Assembly (NCBI RefSeq): GCF_002102185.1
Contig: NZ_LQOW01000028.1
Span: 283,091-347,090, forward strand
Direction: 5' to 3'
Source of the DNA: Mycobacterium fragae
Lineage (GTDB): Bacteria; Actinomycetota; Actinomycetes; Mycobacteriales; Mycobacteriaceae
DNA length: 64,000 bases
Position 1 is the stretch's first letter, and each line of letters opens with the position of its first letter. The notes under the pieces were generated by a model that was given only the letters and a program-made list of their open reading frames with translations, did not search any database and was not told the origin of the DNA. Positions 1 to 8,163 of this stretch are shown in pieces. A program made the translations under genes and the position numbers.

Positions 1-130
1 GTTCACCGACGCCGGCCTGATGGCGCGACGGGAGGCCAGCATCAACGACGTCGCGATCGACGAGTCCGAGCGCCGTTACTTCGCACCCCGGACGCAGCAG
101 GAGTACGGCCAGGACTTCCCGCTCTGGTGA
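1..130 (+). CDS. C-terminal end of an unidentified protein (5' truncated)
   Basis: Reading from base 2, an open frame runs into the window and stops with TGA at 128-130. The last residues are RYFAPRTQQEYGQDFPLW, preceded by an Arg/Glu-rich stretch. About 42 residues are visible, too few to name a family; I do not recognise the ending. In M. tuberculosis the gene next to pntAa is fadE2, but on the opposite strand and with a different C-terminus, so this is probably a species-specific neighbour. It converges on the lipoprotein gene that ends 4 bases later. That it is a real coding end is inferred from the clean frame and sensible composition. Confidence 0.5.
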   Translation, partial: FTDAGLMARREASINDVAIDESERRYFAPRTQQEYGQDFPLW

Positions 131-133
131 CGA

Positions 134-820
134 TCAAGCGGTGGAGTTGAGCAACTCCTCGATCTTCTTGAGCCGTTTGCTGGCAAGGGCCTTGTTGTCG
201 ATCGACCGATCCGCCGAGCATGTGACGATCTCGGAGGCCACGTTCGCCAGCGCGACGAGCGAGAAATCGCATATCCACCGCTCGCCGGCCAACTTCGTCG
301 ACCAGTGAGCGATGTCCGGTGAATCCGGGATCAACGGTGCCGGGTTCACCGTGTACCTCTTCTGGTCATCACCCCACGTCGTCACCGGACGTTGACACTC
401 GTCGACCGTCTTGCGGACGGAGTCCAGGAACGCCGACGCATTGAAGTCGCTCGGGTAGGTTGCCGAGACCTCCAGCAGCTGATGTTGGTTCGGCCCGTCA
501 ATGTCGACCTGGGTGCGGGCCTCGCGTCCGGTGTAGTTCGTCGGGAACAGCGGGAAGCGACCGAAGCCGACCACCCCGTGGCATTCGGGTGGATCGGCTC
601 CGATGAAGAGTGCGGACTGCAGGTCGTGCTCCGATAACGGCGCGCTCGCCAAGATGGATAGCGATGACGACGGCGTCAACAGCTGGTCGAGCTGCGCCGG
701 CTGAATGGGACCGCCGGACGCGGTGCCGCGGTGTTGTTTCTCCGGGGTGCCTGCGATGACGTTGCTGCATCCGGCCAGGATGAGACACAGCGCCAGCAGC
801 AGCGGCCTGACAACGATCAC
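134..820 (-). CDS. lipoprotein with PknH-like extracellular sensor domain
   Basis: 228-residue secreted lipoprotein. It begins with a short charged n-region and hydrophobic core ending in the lipobox LAGC (Cys18), so it should be lipid-anchored on the outer face of the membrane. The mature part has the layout of the mycobacterial PknH_C sensor domain: an N-terminal linker with QLDQLL, two early Cys-containing segments (PPECHG, DECQRP) and later Cys (WICDF, TCSAD) that could form the two disulfides typical of that fold. No kinase domain is present, so it resembles the stand-alone mycobacterial sensor-domain lipoproteins. It is transcribed divergently from pntAa across 65 bases. Ligand unknown. 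The family call is moderately sure; the function is not known. Confidence 0.7.
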   Translation of the reverse strand: MIVVRPLLLALCLILAGCSNVIAGTPEKQHRGTASGGPIQPAQLDQLLTPSSSLSILASAPLSEHDLQSALFIGADPPECHGVVGFGRFPLFPTNYTGREARTQVDIDGPNQHQLLEVSATYPSDFNASAFLDSVRKTVDECQRPVTTWGDDQKRYTVNPAPLIPDSPDIAHWSTKLAGERWICDFSLVALANVASEIVTCSADRSIDNKALASKRLKKIEELLNSTA

Positions 821-885
821 AGAGCAACGGTAGTCGGGCCACCGGTTAGGCTCGGCGAGGCACAGGCCGTTCAGGGGTAGGAGCC

Positions 886-1974
886 ATGACAGATACGCAG
901 ACGACGGTGGGGGTGGTCGCCGAATCCGGCGACGACGAACGACGGGTCGCGCTGGTACCGAAGGCGGTCGGGCCGCTGGTCAAAAGCGGTGTGGCCGTCG
1001 TCGTCGAATCCGGCGCGGGCGAGCGCGCCCTGCTTCCCGACGAGCTCTACACCGAGGCGGGCGCAACGATCGGCGATGCGTGGGCGGCCGACATCGTCGT
1101 CAAGGTCGCGCCGCCGACCGCCGAGGAGGTGAGCCGGCTCCACAAGGGCCAGACCCTGATCGGTTTCCTGGCGCCCCGCGATGCCGACAATTCGATCGAT
1201 GCGCTGAAGCAGGCCGGCGTGCAGGCGTTCGCGCTGGAGGCGATCCCGCGGATCTCCCGGGCGCAGGTGATGGACGCGTTGTCGTCGCAGGCCAACGTCG
1301 CCGGATACAAGGCGGTGCTGCTGGCGGCCTGCGAGTCGACCCGGTTCTTCCCGATGCTGACCACGGCGGCAGGCACAGTCAAACCGGCCACCGTGCTGGT
1401 GCTCGGCGTCGGGGTGGCGGGCCTGCAGGCGCTGGCCACGGCCAAACGGCTGGGCGCGCGCACATCGGGCTACGACGTGCGCCCCGAGGTGGCCGACCAG
1501 GTGCGGTCGGTCGGCGCGCAATGGCTGGACGTGGGCATCGACGCGTCGGGGGAGGGCGGGTACGCCCGCGAGCTCACCGACGAGGAACGCGCGCAGCAGC
1601 AGAAAGCCTTGGAAGAGGCGATCACCGGGTTCGACGTGGTGATCACCACCGCTCTGGTCCCGGGCAAACCCGCGCCGCGGCTGGTGACCGCCGCCGCGGT
1701 CGAGGGCATGAAGCCCGGCAGCGTGGTCGTCGACCTGGCCGGTGAAGCAGGCGGCAACTGTGAGCTGACCGAACCCGGGCGCACCGTCGTCAAACACGAC
1801 GTCACCATCGCCGCGCCGCTGAACCTGCCCGCGACCATGCCCGAACACGCCAGTGAGCTCTACAGCAAGAACATCACGGCGCTGCTGGACTTGTTGATCA
1901 CCGACGGCAAGCTGGCCCCGGATTTCGAGGACGAGGTTGTCGCGGCGGCGTGCGTGACAAGGGGAGAGGACTAG
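886..1974 (+). CDS. pntAa: NAD(P) transhydrogenase subunit alpha part 1
   Basis: 362 residues, soluble NAD(H)-binding domain I of the proton-translocating transhydrogenase, which couples hydride transfer between NADH and NADP+ to the membrane proton gradient. The Rossmann fingerprint GVGVAGLQALATAKRLGA lies near residues 171-190. Catalytic-loop and dimer segments typical of the AlaDH/PNT family precede it (ESGAGERALLPDELYTEAGA). The start ATG has GGAG 5 bases upstream. The stop is immediately followed by the pntAb ATG, so the three pnt genes form one operon. As in other actinobacteria and Rhodospirillum, the alpha chain is split into a soluble part and a membrane part. It corresponds to Rv0155. 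Confidence 0.96.
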   Translation: MTDTQTTVGVVAESGDDERRVALVPKAVGPLVKSGVAVVVESGAGERALLPDELYTEAGATIGDAWAADIVVKVAPPTAEEVSRLHKGQTLIGFLAPRDADNSIDALKQAGVQAFALEAIPRISRAQVMDALSSQANVAGYKAVLLAACESTRFFPMLTTAAGTVKPATVLVLGVGVAGLQALATAKRLGARTSGYDVRPEVADQVRSVGAQWLDVGIDASGEGGYARELTDEERAQQQKALEEAITGFDVVITTALVPGKPAPRLVTAAAVEGMKPGSVVVDLAGEAGGNCELTEPGRTVVKHDVTIAAPLNLPATMPEHASELYSKNITALLDLLITDGKLAPDFEDEVVAAACVTRGED

Positions 1975-2304
1975 ATGTACGACGAACTTCTGGCCAACCT
2001 GGCGATCCTGGTGCTTTCCGGGTTCGTCGGCTTCGCCGTGATCTCGAAGGTGCCCAACACGCTGCACACCCCGCTGATGTCGGGCACCAACGCCATTCAC
2101 GGCATCGTGGTACTCGGCGCGCTCGTGCTGTTCGGACAGATCGAGCACCCATCGCTGGCGTTGCAGATCATCCTGTTCGTCGCGCTGGTGTTCGGAACGC
2201 TGAACGTGATCGGCGGATTCATCGTCACCGACCGGATGCTGGGGATGTTCAAGGGCAAAAAGCGGGAGCCCGTTAAGGCCGAGACCGATGGGCACGGCCG
2301 ATGA
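1975..2304 (+). CDS. pntAb: NAD(P) transhydrogenase subunit alpha part 2 (membrane)
   Basis: 109 residues, very hydrophobic, with about three membrane helices (residues 5-25, 40-60 and 65-90). It supplies the alpha-chain share of the membrane domain II that carries the proton channel. The signature HTPLMSGTNAIHGIVVLGA, typical of PntAb, is intact. The ATG follows the pntAa stop without a gap, and its own stop overlaps the pntB ATG by 4 bases, so expression is likely translationally coupled. Ends in a short charged cytoplasmic tail. It corresponds to Rv0156. Confidence 0.95.
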   Translation: MYDELLANLAILVLSGFVGFAVISKVPNTLHTPLMSGTNAIHGIVVLGALVLFGQIEHPSLALQIILFVALVFGTLNVIGGFIVTDRMLGMFKGKKREPVKAETDGHGR

Positions 2305-3731
2305 ACACCCACTACCTCGTCCTGGTCCTTTACATCATCGCGTTCTCGATGTTCATCTACGGGCTGATGGGCCTCACCGGGCCCAAGACCGCGGTGCGCG
2401 GCAATCTGATCGCCGCGGTCGGCATGAGCATCGCCGTGGCGGCCACCCTGATCTCGATTCACGACCGCGCGCCATGGCTGCTGGTCATCACCGGACTGGT
2501 GGTCGGCGTCGTGCTCGGCGTCCCGCCGGCACGGTGGACCAAGATGACCGCGATGCCGCAGCTGGTGGCGTTCTTCAACGGCGTCGGCGGTGGCACGGTC
2601 GCGTTGATCGCGCTATCGGAATTCATTGAGACGACGGGCTTTTCGGCGTTTCGGCACGGCGAGGAGCCGACCGTACACATCGTGGTGGCGTCGCTGTTCG
2701 CCGCTATCATCGGCTCGATCTCGTTCTGGGGATCGATCATCGCGTTCGGCAAACTGCAGGAGATCATCTCCGGCCGCCCGATCGGGATCGGCAGGGCCCA
2801 GCAGCCGCTGAACCTGCTGCTGCTGGCCGGCGCCGTCGCCGCCGCAGTGGTGATCGGACTTCACGCGCATCCCGGCAGCGGAGGCGTGTCGCTGTGGTGG
2901 ATGATCGGGCTGCTGGCTGCCGCCGGCGTGCTGGGCCTGATGGTGGTGCTGCCGATCGGCGGTGCGGACATGCCCGTCGTCATCTCCATGCTCAACGCGA
3001 TGACCGGTCTGTCCGCGGCCGCGGCGGGATTGGCGCTGAACAACACCGCGATGATCGTCGCCGGCATGATCGTCGGCGCCTCGGGTTCGATCCTGACCAA
3101 CCTGATGGCCAAGGCGATGAACCGGTCCATCCCGGCGATCGTCGCCGGCGGGTTCGGTGGCGGCGGGGTGGCCCCCGGCGGCGGCGACACTGGCGACAAG
3201 CACGTCAAGTCGACGTCGGCGGCCGATGCCGCGATTCAGATGGCCTACGCCAACCAGGTGATCGTTGTGCCGGGCTACGGCCTGGCCGTCGCTCAGGCCC
3301 AGCACGCCGTCAAGGACATGGCAACGCTGCTGGAGAACCGTGGGGTCACGGTGAAATACGCGATCCACCCGGTGGCGGGCCGGATGCCCGGACACATGAA
3401 CGTGCTGTTGGCCGAGGCCGAAGTCGACTACGACGCGATGAAGGACATGGACGACATCAACGACGAGTTCGCCCGCACCGATGTGGCGCTGGTCATCGGC
3501 GCCAACGACGTGACTAATCCGGCTGCCCGCAACGAAGCGTCTAGTCCGATCTACGGCATGCCGATCCTCAACGTGGACAAGTCGAAGTCGGTGATCGTGC
3601 TCAAGCGGTCGATGAATTCGGGGTTCGCGGGCATCGACAACCCGCTGTTCTACGCGGACGGAACCACGATGCTTTTCGGTGATGCCAAGAAGTCGGTGTC
3701 GCAGGTGACCGAGGAGCTAAAAGCTCTCTAG
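2301..3731 (+). CDS. pntB: NAD(P) transhydrogenase subunit beta
   Basis: 476 residues. The N-terminal ~270 residues carry about nine hydrophobic helices forming the rest of proton-channel domain II. The C-terminal ~180 residues are the NADP(H)-binding domain III, with the fingerprint VPGYGLAVAQAQHAV near residue 321 and the conserved RMPGHMNVLLAEA and NPAARNEASSPIYGMP segments. It starts with ATG overlapping the pntAb TGA. The enzyme would supply NADPH for lipid synthesis or run in reverse. Its stop codon overlaps tail-to-tail with a small ORF on the other strand. It corresponds to Rv0157. Confidence 0.96.
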   Translation: MNTHYLVLVLYIIAFSMFIYGLMGLTGPKTAVRGNLIAAVGMSIAVAATLISIHDRAPWLLVITGLVVGVVLGVPPARWTKMTAMPQLVAFFNGVGGGTVALIALSEFIETTGFSAFRHGEEPTVHIVVASLFAAIIGSISFWGSIIAFGKLQEIISGRPIGIGRAQQPLNLLLLAGAVAAAVVIGLHAHPGSGGVSLWWMIGLLAAAGVLGLMVVLPIGGADMPVVISMLNAMTGLSAAAAGLALNNTAMIVAGMIVGASGSILTNLMAKAMNRSIPAIVAGGFGGGGVAPGGGDTGDKHVKSTSAADAAIQMAYANQVIVVPGYGLAVAQAQHAVKDMATLLENRGVTVKYAIHPVAGRMPGHMNVLLAEAEVDYDAMKDMDDINDEFARTDVALVIGANDVTNPAARNEASSPIYGMPILNVDKSKSVIVLKRSMNSGFAGIDNPLFYADGTTMLFGDAKKSVSQVTEELKAL

Positions 3732-3859
3732 ACGGGCGGGTAGGCCGGCGGCGGGTAGCCGTTGCCGTCCACGACGCCGCGCAGACCCCACGGCATGTAG
3801 CGGAAGAAGAACTCGAGTTCGTCGGAAAAGTCGTAGCTAGGATCCGGATCTGGATTCAT
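3728..3859 (-). CDS. 43-residue Rv0157A-like small protein
   Basis: Small ORF encoding 43 residues starting MNPDPDPSYDFSDELEFFF and ending in a Pro/Tyr-rich tail (GYPPPAYPPV). An AGAAGG/GGTGG ribosome site lies just upstream of the ATG. Position (tail-to-tail with pntB, stop codons overlapping by 3 bases) matches the small gene annotated as Rv0157A in M. tuberculosis, as far as I recall. There is no signal peptide or membrane segment; the acidic-aromatic centre and proline tail give no function. The good ribosome site and conserved position argue that it is real. Confidence 0.65.
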   Translation of the reverse strand: MNPDPDPSYDFSDELEFFFRYMPWGLRGVVDGNGYPPPAYPPV

Positions 3860-3964
3860 CTGACCACCTTCTCGATTGGGTCGATTCGCCACGTGCCTTC
3901 GTGGAGCAGTCTAATCCCGCCCGTACAACCCGCAACGGTGAAAAACTGTCCTGCCTAGACTATC

Positions 3965-3974
3965 CAACTAGTTG
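3965..3974. promoter_or_regulatory. palindrome upstream of TetR gene, candidate operator
   Basis: Perfect 10-base palindrome CAACTAGTTG, 41 bases upstream of the tetR ATG in the 3860-4015 gap. TetR regulators often autoregulate through such sites. Only one copy was seen in the window, so the assignment is inferred. The rest of this gap shows nothing else I can name. Confidence 0.35.
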
Positions 3975-4015
3975 ATTGACGCCGGGGCAACCCGGCCTGC
4001 TGATAGCGAGAAGAC

Positions 4016-4672
4016 ATGCCATCCGAGAACGGGCTCTCCCGCCGCGAAGAGCTGCTGACCGTTGCCACCAAGCTGTTCGCCGCCCGCGGCTACCACGGCA
4101 CCCGGATGGACGACGTCGCCGACGTGGTCGGACTGAACAAGGCGACCGTTTACCACTACTACGCGAGCAAGTCGCTGATCCTCTACGACATCTACCAGCG
4201 GGCCGCCGAGCGCACGCTGGCCGCCGTGCACGACGACCCGTCGATCTCCGCCCGCGAGGCGCTGTATCAGTACACCGTGCGGCTGCTCAACCAGATTGCC
4301 GCCAACCCGGAAGGGGCTGCGGTGTACTTCCAAGAGCAGCCGTATATCACCGAGTGGTTCACCGAGGAACAGGTTGCGGCCGTGCGCGAGAAGGAAATTC
4401 AGGTCTATGAGCACGTGCACGGGCTCATAGACCGGGGCATCGCCAGCGGCGAGTTCTACGAATGCGACTCCCATGTGCTGGCGCTCGGCTATATCGGGAT
4501 GACCCTCGGCGCCTACCGGTGGCTGCGGCCACACGGCCGTCGGACCGCGCAGGAGATCGCCGCCGAGTTCAGCACCGCCCTGCTGCGGGGTTTGATCCGC
4601 GACGAGTCGGTCCGGGCGGAGTCTCCGCTCGGCGTCAGAACCGAAATCGATACAGCCGGTCGTAGTTCCTGA
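4016..4672 (+). CDS. TetR-family regulator (Rv0158-like)
   Basis: 218 residues. The N-terminal TetR helix-turn-helix spans about residues 9-55, with the signature VVGLNKATVYHYYASKSLI. The C-terminal ligand-binding half is all-helical and contains several aromatic residues (YFQEQPYITEWF). Length and position downstream of pntB fit Rv0158 (about 214 residues). Start ATG chosen as the first Met ahead of the HTH; an acceptable purine-rich stretch (GCGAGAAG) precedes it. Its 3' end overlaps the convergent methyltransferase gene by 38 bases. Ligand and targets are not known; a palindrome upstream may be its own operator. Confidence 0.85.
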   Translation: MPSENGLSRREELLTVATKLFAARGYHGTRMDDVADVVGLNKATVYHYYASKSLILYDIYQRAAERTLAAVHDDPSISAREALYQYTVRLLNQIAANPEGAAVYFQEQPYITEWFTEEQVAAVREKEIQVYEHVHGLIDRGIASGEFYECDSHVLALGYIGMTLGAYRWLRPHGRRTAQEIAAEFSTALLRGLIRDESVRAESPLGVRTEIDTAGRSS

Positions 4673-5486
4673 CGGCGGGTAGCGCGGTCAGCAATCGGTA
4701 GAGCACCCGCTGCGGCTTCAGCGGGATCTTCGCGGGGTCGAGGAACACGACTCGGTCAACGAGGCGCAGCCGCGGGTTCCACTCGGGTAGCTCATGACCG
4801 TCCCGCGTGCCCCATTTGGTGATCCCCGCCGTGGAAGCCTTGGAGAGCAATGGAGAATTCGAGAACCGCGGACCCCATGGTGAGAGCAGGTCGGTCAGCA
4901 GCTCGCCGGTGCCGAATCGATCCGTCAGCCGGCCCATCAGGTCGCGTAACTCCGCTTCGGTGAGGTACATCAGCAGGCCCTCGGCGACGACCAGCGCGGG
5001 ACGACCCGTCGGGATCTGGTCCAGCCAGCCGGGGTCGGTGACCGACGACCCGATCATCGTGTAGCCCTCACGGTCGTCGTACAACCTGCGCCTCAAGTCG
5101 ATGACCTCGGGCACGTCGAGGTCGAACCAGCTCACCCCGGAGGGCACCTCGAGGCGGAACGCGCGGCTGTCGAGTCCGCACCCCAGGTGCAAGACGACAG
5201 CGTCCGGGTTGCGGCGCAGGAAATCGTCGGCCCAGACATCGAGTTGCTTGGCGCGCAACGCAACCAGGAACTGGTTGGACCATGGCTGGGTGGCTCGGTG
5301 CATTCGGGCAAAGTCGTAGTCGATCCGGTCGATGGCTTCGGCGGCCTCCCGGTCACCGAGAACCGGGTGCTCCAAACGACTTTCGTAGGCACGCAGATAC
5401 AGGGTGCACAGATTGGTCCACTCCACCGAGCCCCAGCGCACGCCGGAGAAGTCGAGCTTGCTGGACTGGTCTGGCCGGTCGGTCAC
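4635..5486 (-). CDS. class I SAM-dependent methyltransferase (COG3315 type)
   Basis: 283 residues from the GTG at 5486. It belongs to the leucine-carboxyl-methyltransferase/TIGR00027-like group abundant in mycobacteria: SAM motif I VLHLGCGLDSRAFRLE near residue 98, the acidic FDLDVPEVIDLRR strand, and the VAEGLLMYL motif. Substrate unknown. The GTG overlaps the TGA of the upstream MarR gene by 4 bases (GTGA) and has GGAG 8 bases upstream. I prefer it to an in-frame ATG 33 bases earlier, which lies inside the MarR gene. The pair is thus a translationally coupled MarR-methyltransferase operon. Its 3' end overlaps the convergent tetR. Confidence 0.85.
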   Translation of the reverse strand: MTDRPDQSSKLDFSGVRWGSVEWTNLCTLYLRAYESRLEHPVLGDREAAEAIDRIDYDFARMHRATQPWSNQFLVALRAKQLDVWADDFLRRNPDAVVLHLGCGLDSRAFRLEVPSGVSWFDLDVPEVIDLRRRLYDDREGYTMIGSSVTDPGWLDQIPTGRPALVVAEGLLMYLTEAELRDLMGRLTDRFGTGELLTDLLSPWGPRFSNSPLLSKASTAGITKWGTRDGHELPEWNPRLRLVDRVVFLDPAKIPLKPQRVLYRLLTALPAVRNYDRLYRFRF

Positions 5487-5953
5487 TGTGTTCTCCGTTC
5501 TGCTCGGTAGTCCTCCCACAACTGCATCAACTTGTCGCGGTAGTCGTTGTTGCAGAACTCGCAGAAATCCCGGAAGTCCTGCAATAGCTCGCGTTGTTCG
5601 GCGCGATCCTCGCCGAGCAGCGTCAAGCCGAAGTCGGCGGCGTGGACACCCGGTTGCATGAGGCCGAATTGCACATTCAGGACGTGGGTGAAGCCGCCGG
5701 GAGTGACACGGTAGCGATGCTCACGAGACGCCGACGGCAGCCGCTCGATCATCCCTGCCGCCTGCAGCTGACGAGCCACCGTGCTGACGGACGCCTTGCT
5801 GACCGACAGCGCGGTCGCAAGCTCGGCCAACGACTGCTGGGGCGGCTCGCAGATCATCAGCCAGCCGTAAACCCGGCCCATGGTCCGCGGCCCGCCCATG
5901 CTCTCGAAGAACAGCCCGATACGGTCGACGAACTCCGCCTCGTCGGGCGACAC
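5483..5953 (-). CDS. MarR/GbsR-type transcriptional regulator
   Basis: 156 residues, winged-helix regulator. The HTH spans about residues 35-80 (LAELATALSVSKASVSTVAR), followed by the wing (RHYRVTP-like, here EHRYRVTPGG). The C-terminus is helical and acidic with two nearby Cys (FCEFCNND). The GTG start is preceded by GGAG; an ATG 11 bases upstream is out of frame. It is divergent from an SDR gene, and a perfect inverted repeat lies 22 bases upstream of its start codon, likely its operator. It probably controls its own operon with the methyltransferase and possibly the SDR/FAD-oxidase operon. Inducer unknown. Confidence 0.83.
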   Translation of the reverse strand: MSPDEAEFVDRIGLFFESMGGPRTMGRVYGWLMICEPPQQSLAELATALSVSKASVSTVARQLQAAGMIERLPSASREHRYRVTPGGFTHVLNVQFGLMQPGVHAADFGLTLLGEDRAEQRELLQDFRDFCEFCNNDYRDKLMQLWEDYRAERRTQ

Positions 5954-5975
5954 CTGAGCTCCATCTCCTAGTTAT

Positions 5976-5995
5976 CGTTCAGTACGGACTGAACG
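5976..5995. promoter_or_regulatory. inverted repeat, probable MarR operator
   Basis: CGTTCAGT-ACGG-ACTGAACG: perfect 8-base arms with a 4-base spacer, in the short divergent gap between the marR-like gene (start 5953) and the SDR gene (start 6047). Size and position are typical of a dimeric winged-helix regulator site that can control both directions. Seen directly; binding is inferred. Confidence 0.65.
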
Positions 5996-6046
5996 TACTA
6001 TACAAGGTCCCCGCCGACTGTGGTAGGCACACCGACGTCCAGACTG

Positions 6047-6826
6047 ATGGCCATGACCGACATGTTTCGACTTGACGGCAAAGTCGCCGTGGTGACCGGC
6101 GGCGGCCGCGGCATCGGCGTGATGATGGCACGCGGATTGCTGCAGGCCGGTGCGACGGTGTATCTGTCCAGCCGCAAGAAGGCCGAGCTGGACGCGGCCG
6201 TCGCCGAGCTGTCAGCCCATGGCATCGTGCACGCGATTCCGGCGGATCTCAGCACGGTCGACGGGGTGCAGGCGCTGGTGAGCGACCTGGCCGACCGGGA
6301 GGACGCGATCCACGCGCTGTTCAACAACGCCGGCGCCGCGTGGGGAGCGCCGTTCGGCGAATTTCCCGAATCCGGCTTCGACAAGGTGCTCGACGTCAAC
6401 GTCAAAGGCGTGTTTCTGCTGACCCGCGCACTGGTGCCGATGCTTACCGCCGCCGCCACCGACGACGATCCCGCGCGGGTGATCAACACCGGCAGCGTCG
6501 ACGGGATCATTCCGCCGGAGCGCGGCAGGAACAACTTCTCCTACAGCGCGAGCAAGGCGGCCGTGCACATGCTGACCAAGCATCTCGCCGGTGAACTGGC
6601 GCCGCGGATTCTGGTCAACGCGATCGCCCCCGGGTTGTTCCAATCCCGGATGACCAAGGAGCTGCTGCGGGCGGGCCCGGAGGCGGTCGGTTCGCTGTTG
6701 CCACTGGGCCGCATCGGCCGACCCGCCGACATGGCCGGCATCGCCGTCTTCCTCGCCAGCCGGGCCAGCACCTACATCACCGGTGCGGTGATCCCGGTCG
6801 ACGGCGGCGCCAGCGTCATCCGCTAG
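6047..6826 (+). CDS. short-chain dehydrogenase/reductase
   Basis: About 259 residues, classical SDR. It has the cofactor motif TGGGRGIG near residue 20, the NNAG strand, the catalytic YSASK motif (preceded by INTGSVDG supplying the Ser), and the C-terminal PVDGG signature. It acts as an NAD(P)-dependent alcohol/ketone oxidoreductase on an unknown substrate. Start uncertain: ATG 6047 or ATG 6053 are the likely ones; an upstream GTG at 6020 is also in frame. It is followed 8 bases later by an FAD-linked oxidase and so probably shares an operon with it. The MarR-type palindrome lies upstream. Confidence 0.87.
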   Translation: MAMTDMFRLDGKVAVVTGGGRGIGVMMARGLLQAGATVYLSSRKKAELDAAVAELSAHGIVHAIPADLSTVDGVQALVSDLADREDAIHALFNNAGAAWGAPFGEFPESGFDKVLDVNVKGVFLLTRALVPMLTAAATDDDPARVINTGSVDGIIPPERGRNNFSYSASKAAVHMLTKHLAGELAPRILVNAIAPGLFQSRMTKELLRAGPEAVGSLLPLGRIGRPADMAGIAVFLASRASTYITGAVIPVDGGASVIR

Positions 6827-6834
6827 AACTCGCC

Positions 6835-8163
6835 ATGGCTACCGGTGTGCTTGCCCGCATGGCGACAGTGGTCGGTGACCGTCATGTCAGCACCGACCCC
6901 GATGTGCTGGCCGGTCGCAGCGTCGACCACACCGGCCGGTATCCCGGCCACGCCAGCGCCCTGGTGCGTCCTGGTTCGGGCGAGCAAGTGGCCGAGGTGT
7001 TGCGAATCTGCCGCGACGCCGGAATGCACGTGACAATCCAGGGCGGTCGGACCTCATTGGTGGCCGGCACCGTTCCCGAACACGACGATGTGCTGCTGTC
7101 CACCGAACGGCTTTGCGCCACAGGCGATGTCGACTTGCGCGAAAGACGCATCGAAGCCGGGGCGGGTGCCACCCTGGCCGCGGTGCAACGCGCGGCATCC
7201 GCGGCCGGTCTGACATTCGGTGTCGACCTTGCGGCGCGCGACAGCGCGACCGTCGGTGGCATGACATCCACCAACGCCGGCGGGCTGCGCACTGTGCGCT
7301 ACGGCAACATGGGCGAACAGGTCATCGGTCTGGACGTTGCGTTGCCCGACGGGTCGATGCTGCGCCGGCACACCCGCGTGCGGGCCGACAACACCGGCTA
7401 CGACCTGCCGGCGCTGTTCGTCGGCGCCGAGGGCACGCTGGGCGTGATCACGGCGCTGGATCTGCGCCTGCATCCGACGCCGTCGCATCGAGTGACGGCG
7501 GTCTGCGGTTTCGACGAGCTCGACGCGCTGGTCGACGCGGCTCGGTTGTTCCGAGACCTGGAGGGCATCGCCGCCCTGGAGCTGGTGGACGGACGGGCCG
7601 GTGTGGCCGCGCCCGTGGACGGCGCCTGGATGCTGTTGGTGGAACTGGCATCCGATCACGACCAGACCGAGCGGTTGGCCGCCGCGCTTACGGGCGTAAC
7701 GACATGTGGCGAGCCCGCGGTGGGCGTCGATGCGGCTGCGCAGCAACGGCTTTGGCGGGTGCGGGAATCGCTGGCCGAGGTGCTGGGTATTCATGGGCCG
7801 CCGCTGAAGTTCGACGTCTCGCTGCCGCTGTCGGCCGTCGGCGCGTTCGCAGGCGAGGCGACGGCGCTGGTCGCCCGTCGTGCGCCTGGCGCGCTGCCGG
7901 TGTTGTTCGGGCACATCGGGGAGGGCAACCTGCATCTCAACGTGCTGCGCTGCGCCGTCGAGGCCGAACGCGAGCTGTACCCGGCGATGATGGACCTGAT
8001 CGCCGGTTGCGGCGGCAACGTCAGCTCCGAGCACGGGGTGGGCAGCCGCAAACGTGCCTACCTCGGCATGTCACGCGAACCCGCCGACATTGCCGCGATG
8101 CGGACCGTCAAGACGGCCTTCGACCCGACCGGCTATCTCAACGCGGCGGTGCTGTTCGACTAA
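6835..8163 (+). CDS. FAD-binding oxidoreductase, GlcD/lactate-dehydrogenase type (Rv0161-like)
   Basis: 442 residues. The N-terminal FAD_binding_4 (PCMH-type) domain has HVTIQGGRTSLVAGT, ATVGGMTSTNAGG and LFVGAEGTLGVIT. The C-terminal FAD-oxidase_C domain has GHIGEGNLHLNV and SSEHGVGSRKRAYLG, the metal/substrate-binding features of D-lactate/glycolate/D-2-hydroxyacid dehydrogenases. It likely oxidises a 2-hydroxy acid. Length and position fit Rv0161. Directly downstream of the SDR (8-base gap). Its stop codon overlaps the stop of the convergent tetR by 4 bases. Confidence 0.88.
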   Translation: MATGVLARMATVVGDRHVSTDPDVLAGRSVDHTGRYPGHASALVRPGSGEQVAEVLRICRDAGMHVTIQGGRTSLVAGTVPEHDDVLLSTERLCATGDVDLRERRIEAGAGATLAAVQRAASAAGLTFGVDLAARDSATVGGMTSTNAGGLRTVRYGNMGEQVIGLDVALPDGSMLRRHTRVRADNTGYDLPALFVGAEGTLGVITALDLRLHPTPSHRVTAVCGFDELDALVDAARLFRDLEGIAALELVDGRAGVAAPVDGAWMLLVELASDHDQTERLAAALTGVTTCGEPAVGVDAAAQQRLWRVRESLAEVLGIHGPPLKFDVSLPLSAVGAFAGEATALVARRAPGALPVLFGHIGEGNLHLNVLRCAVEAERELYPAMMDLIAGCGGNVSSEHGVGSRKRAYLGMSREPADIAAMRTVKTAFDPTGYLNAAVLFD

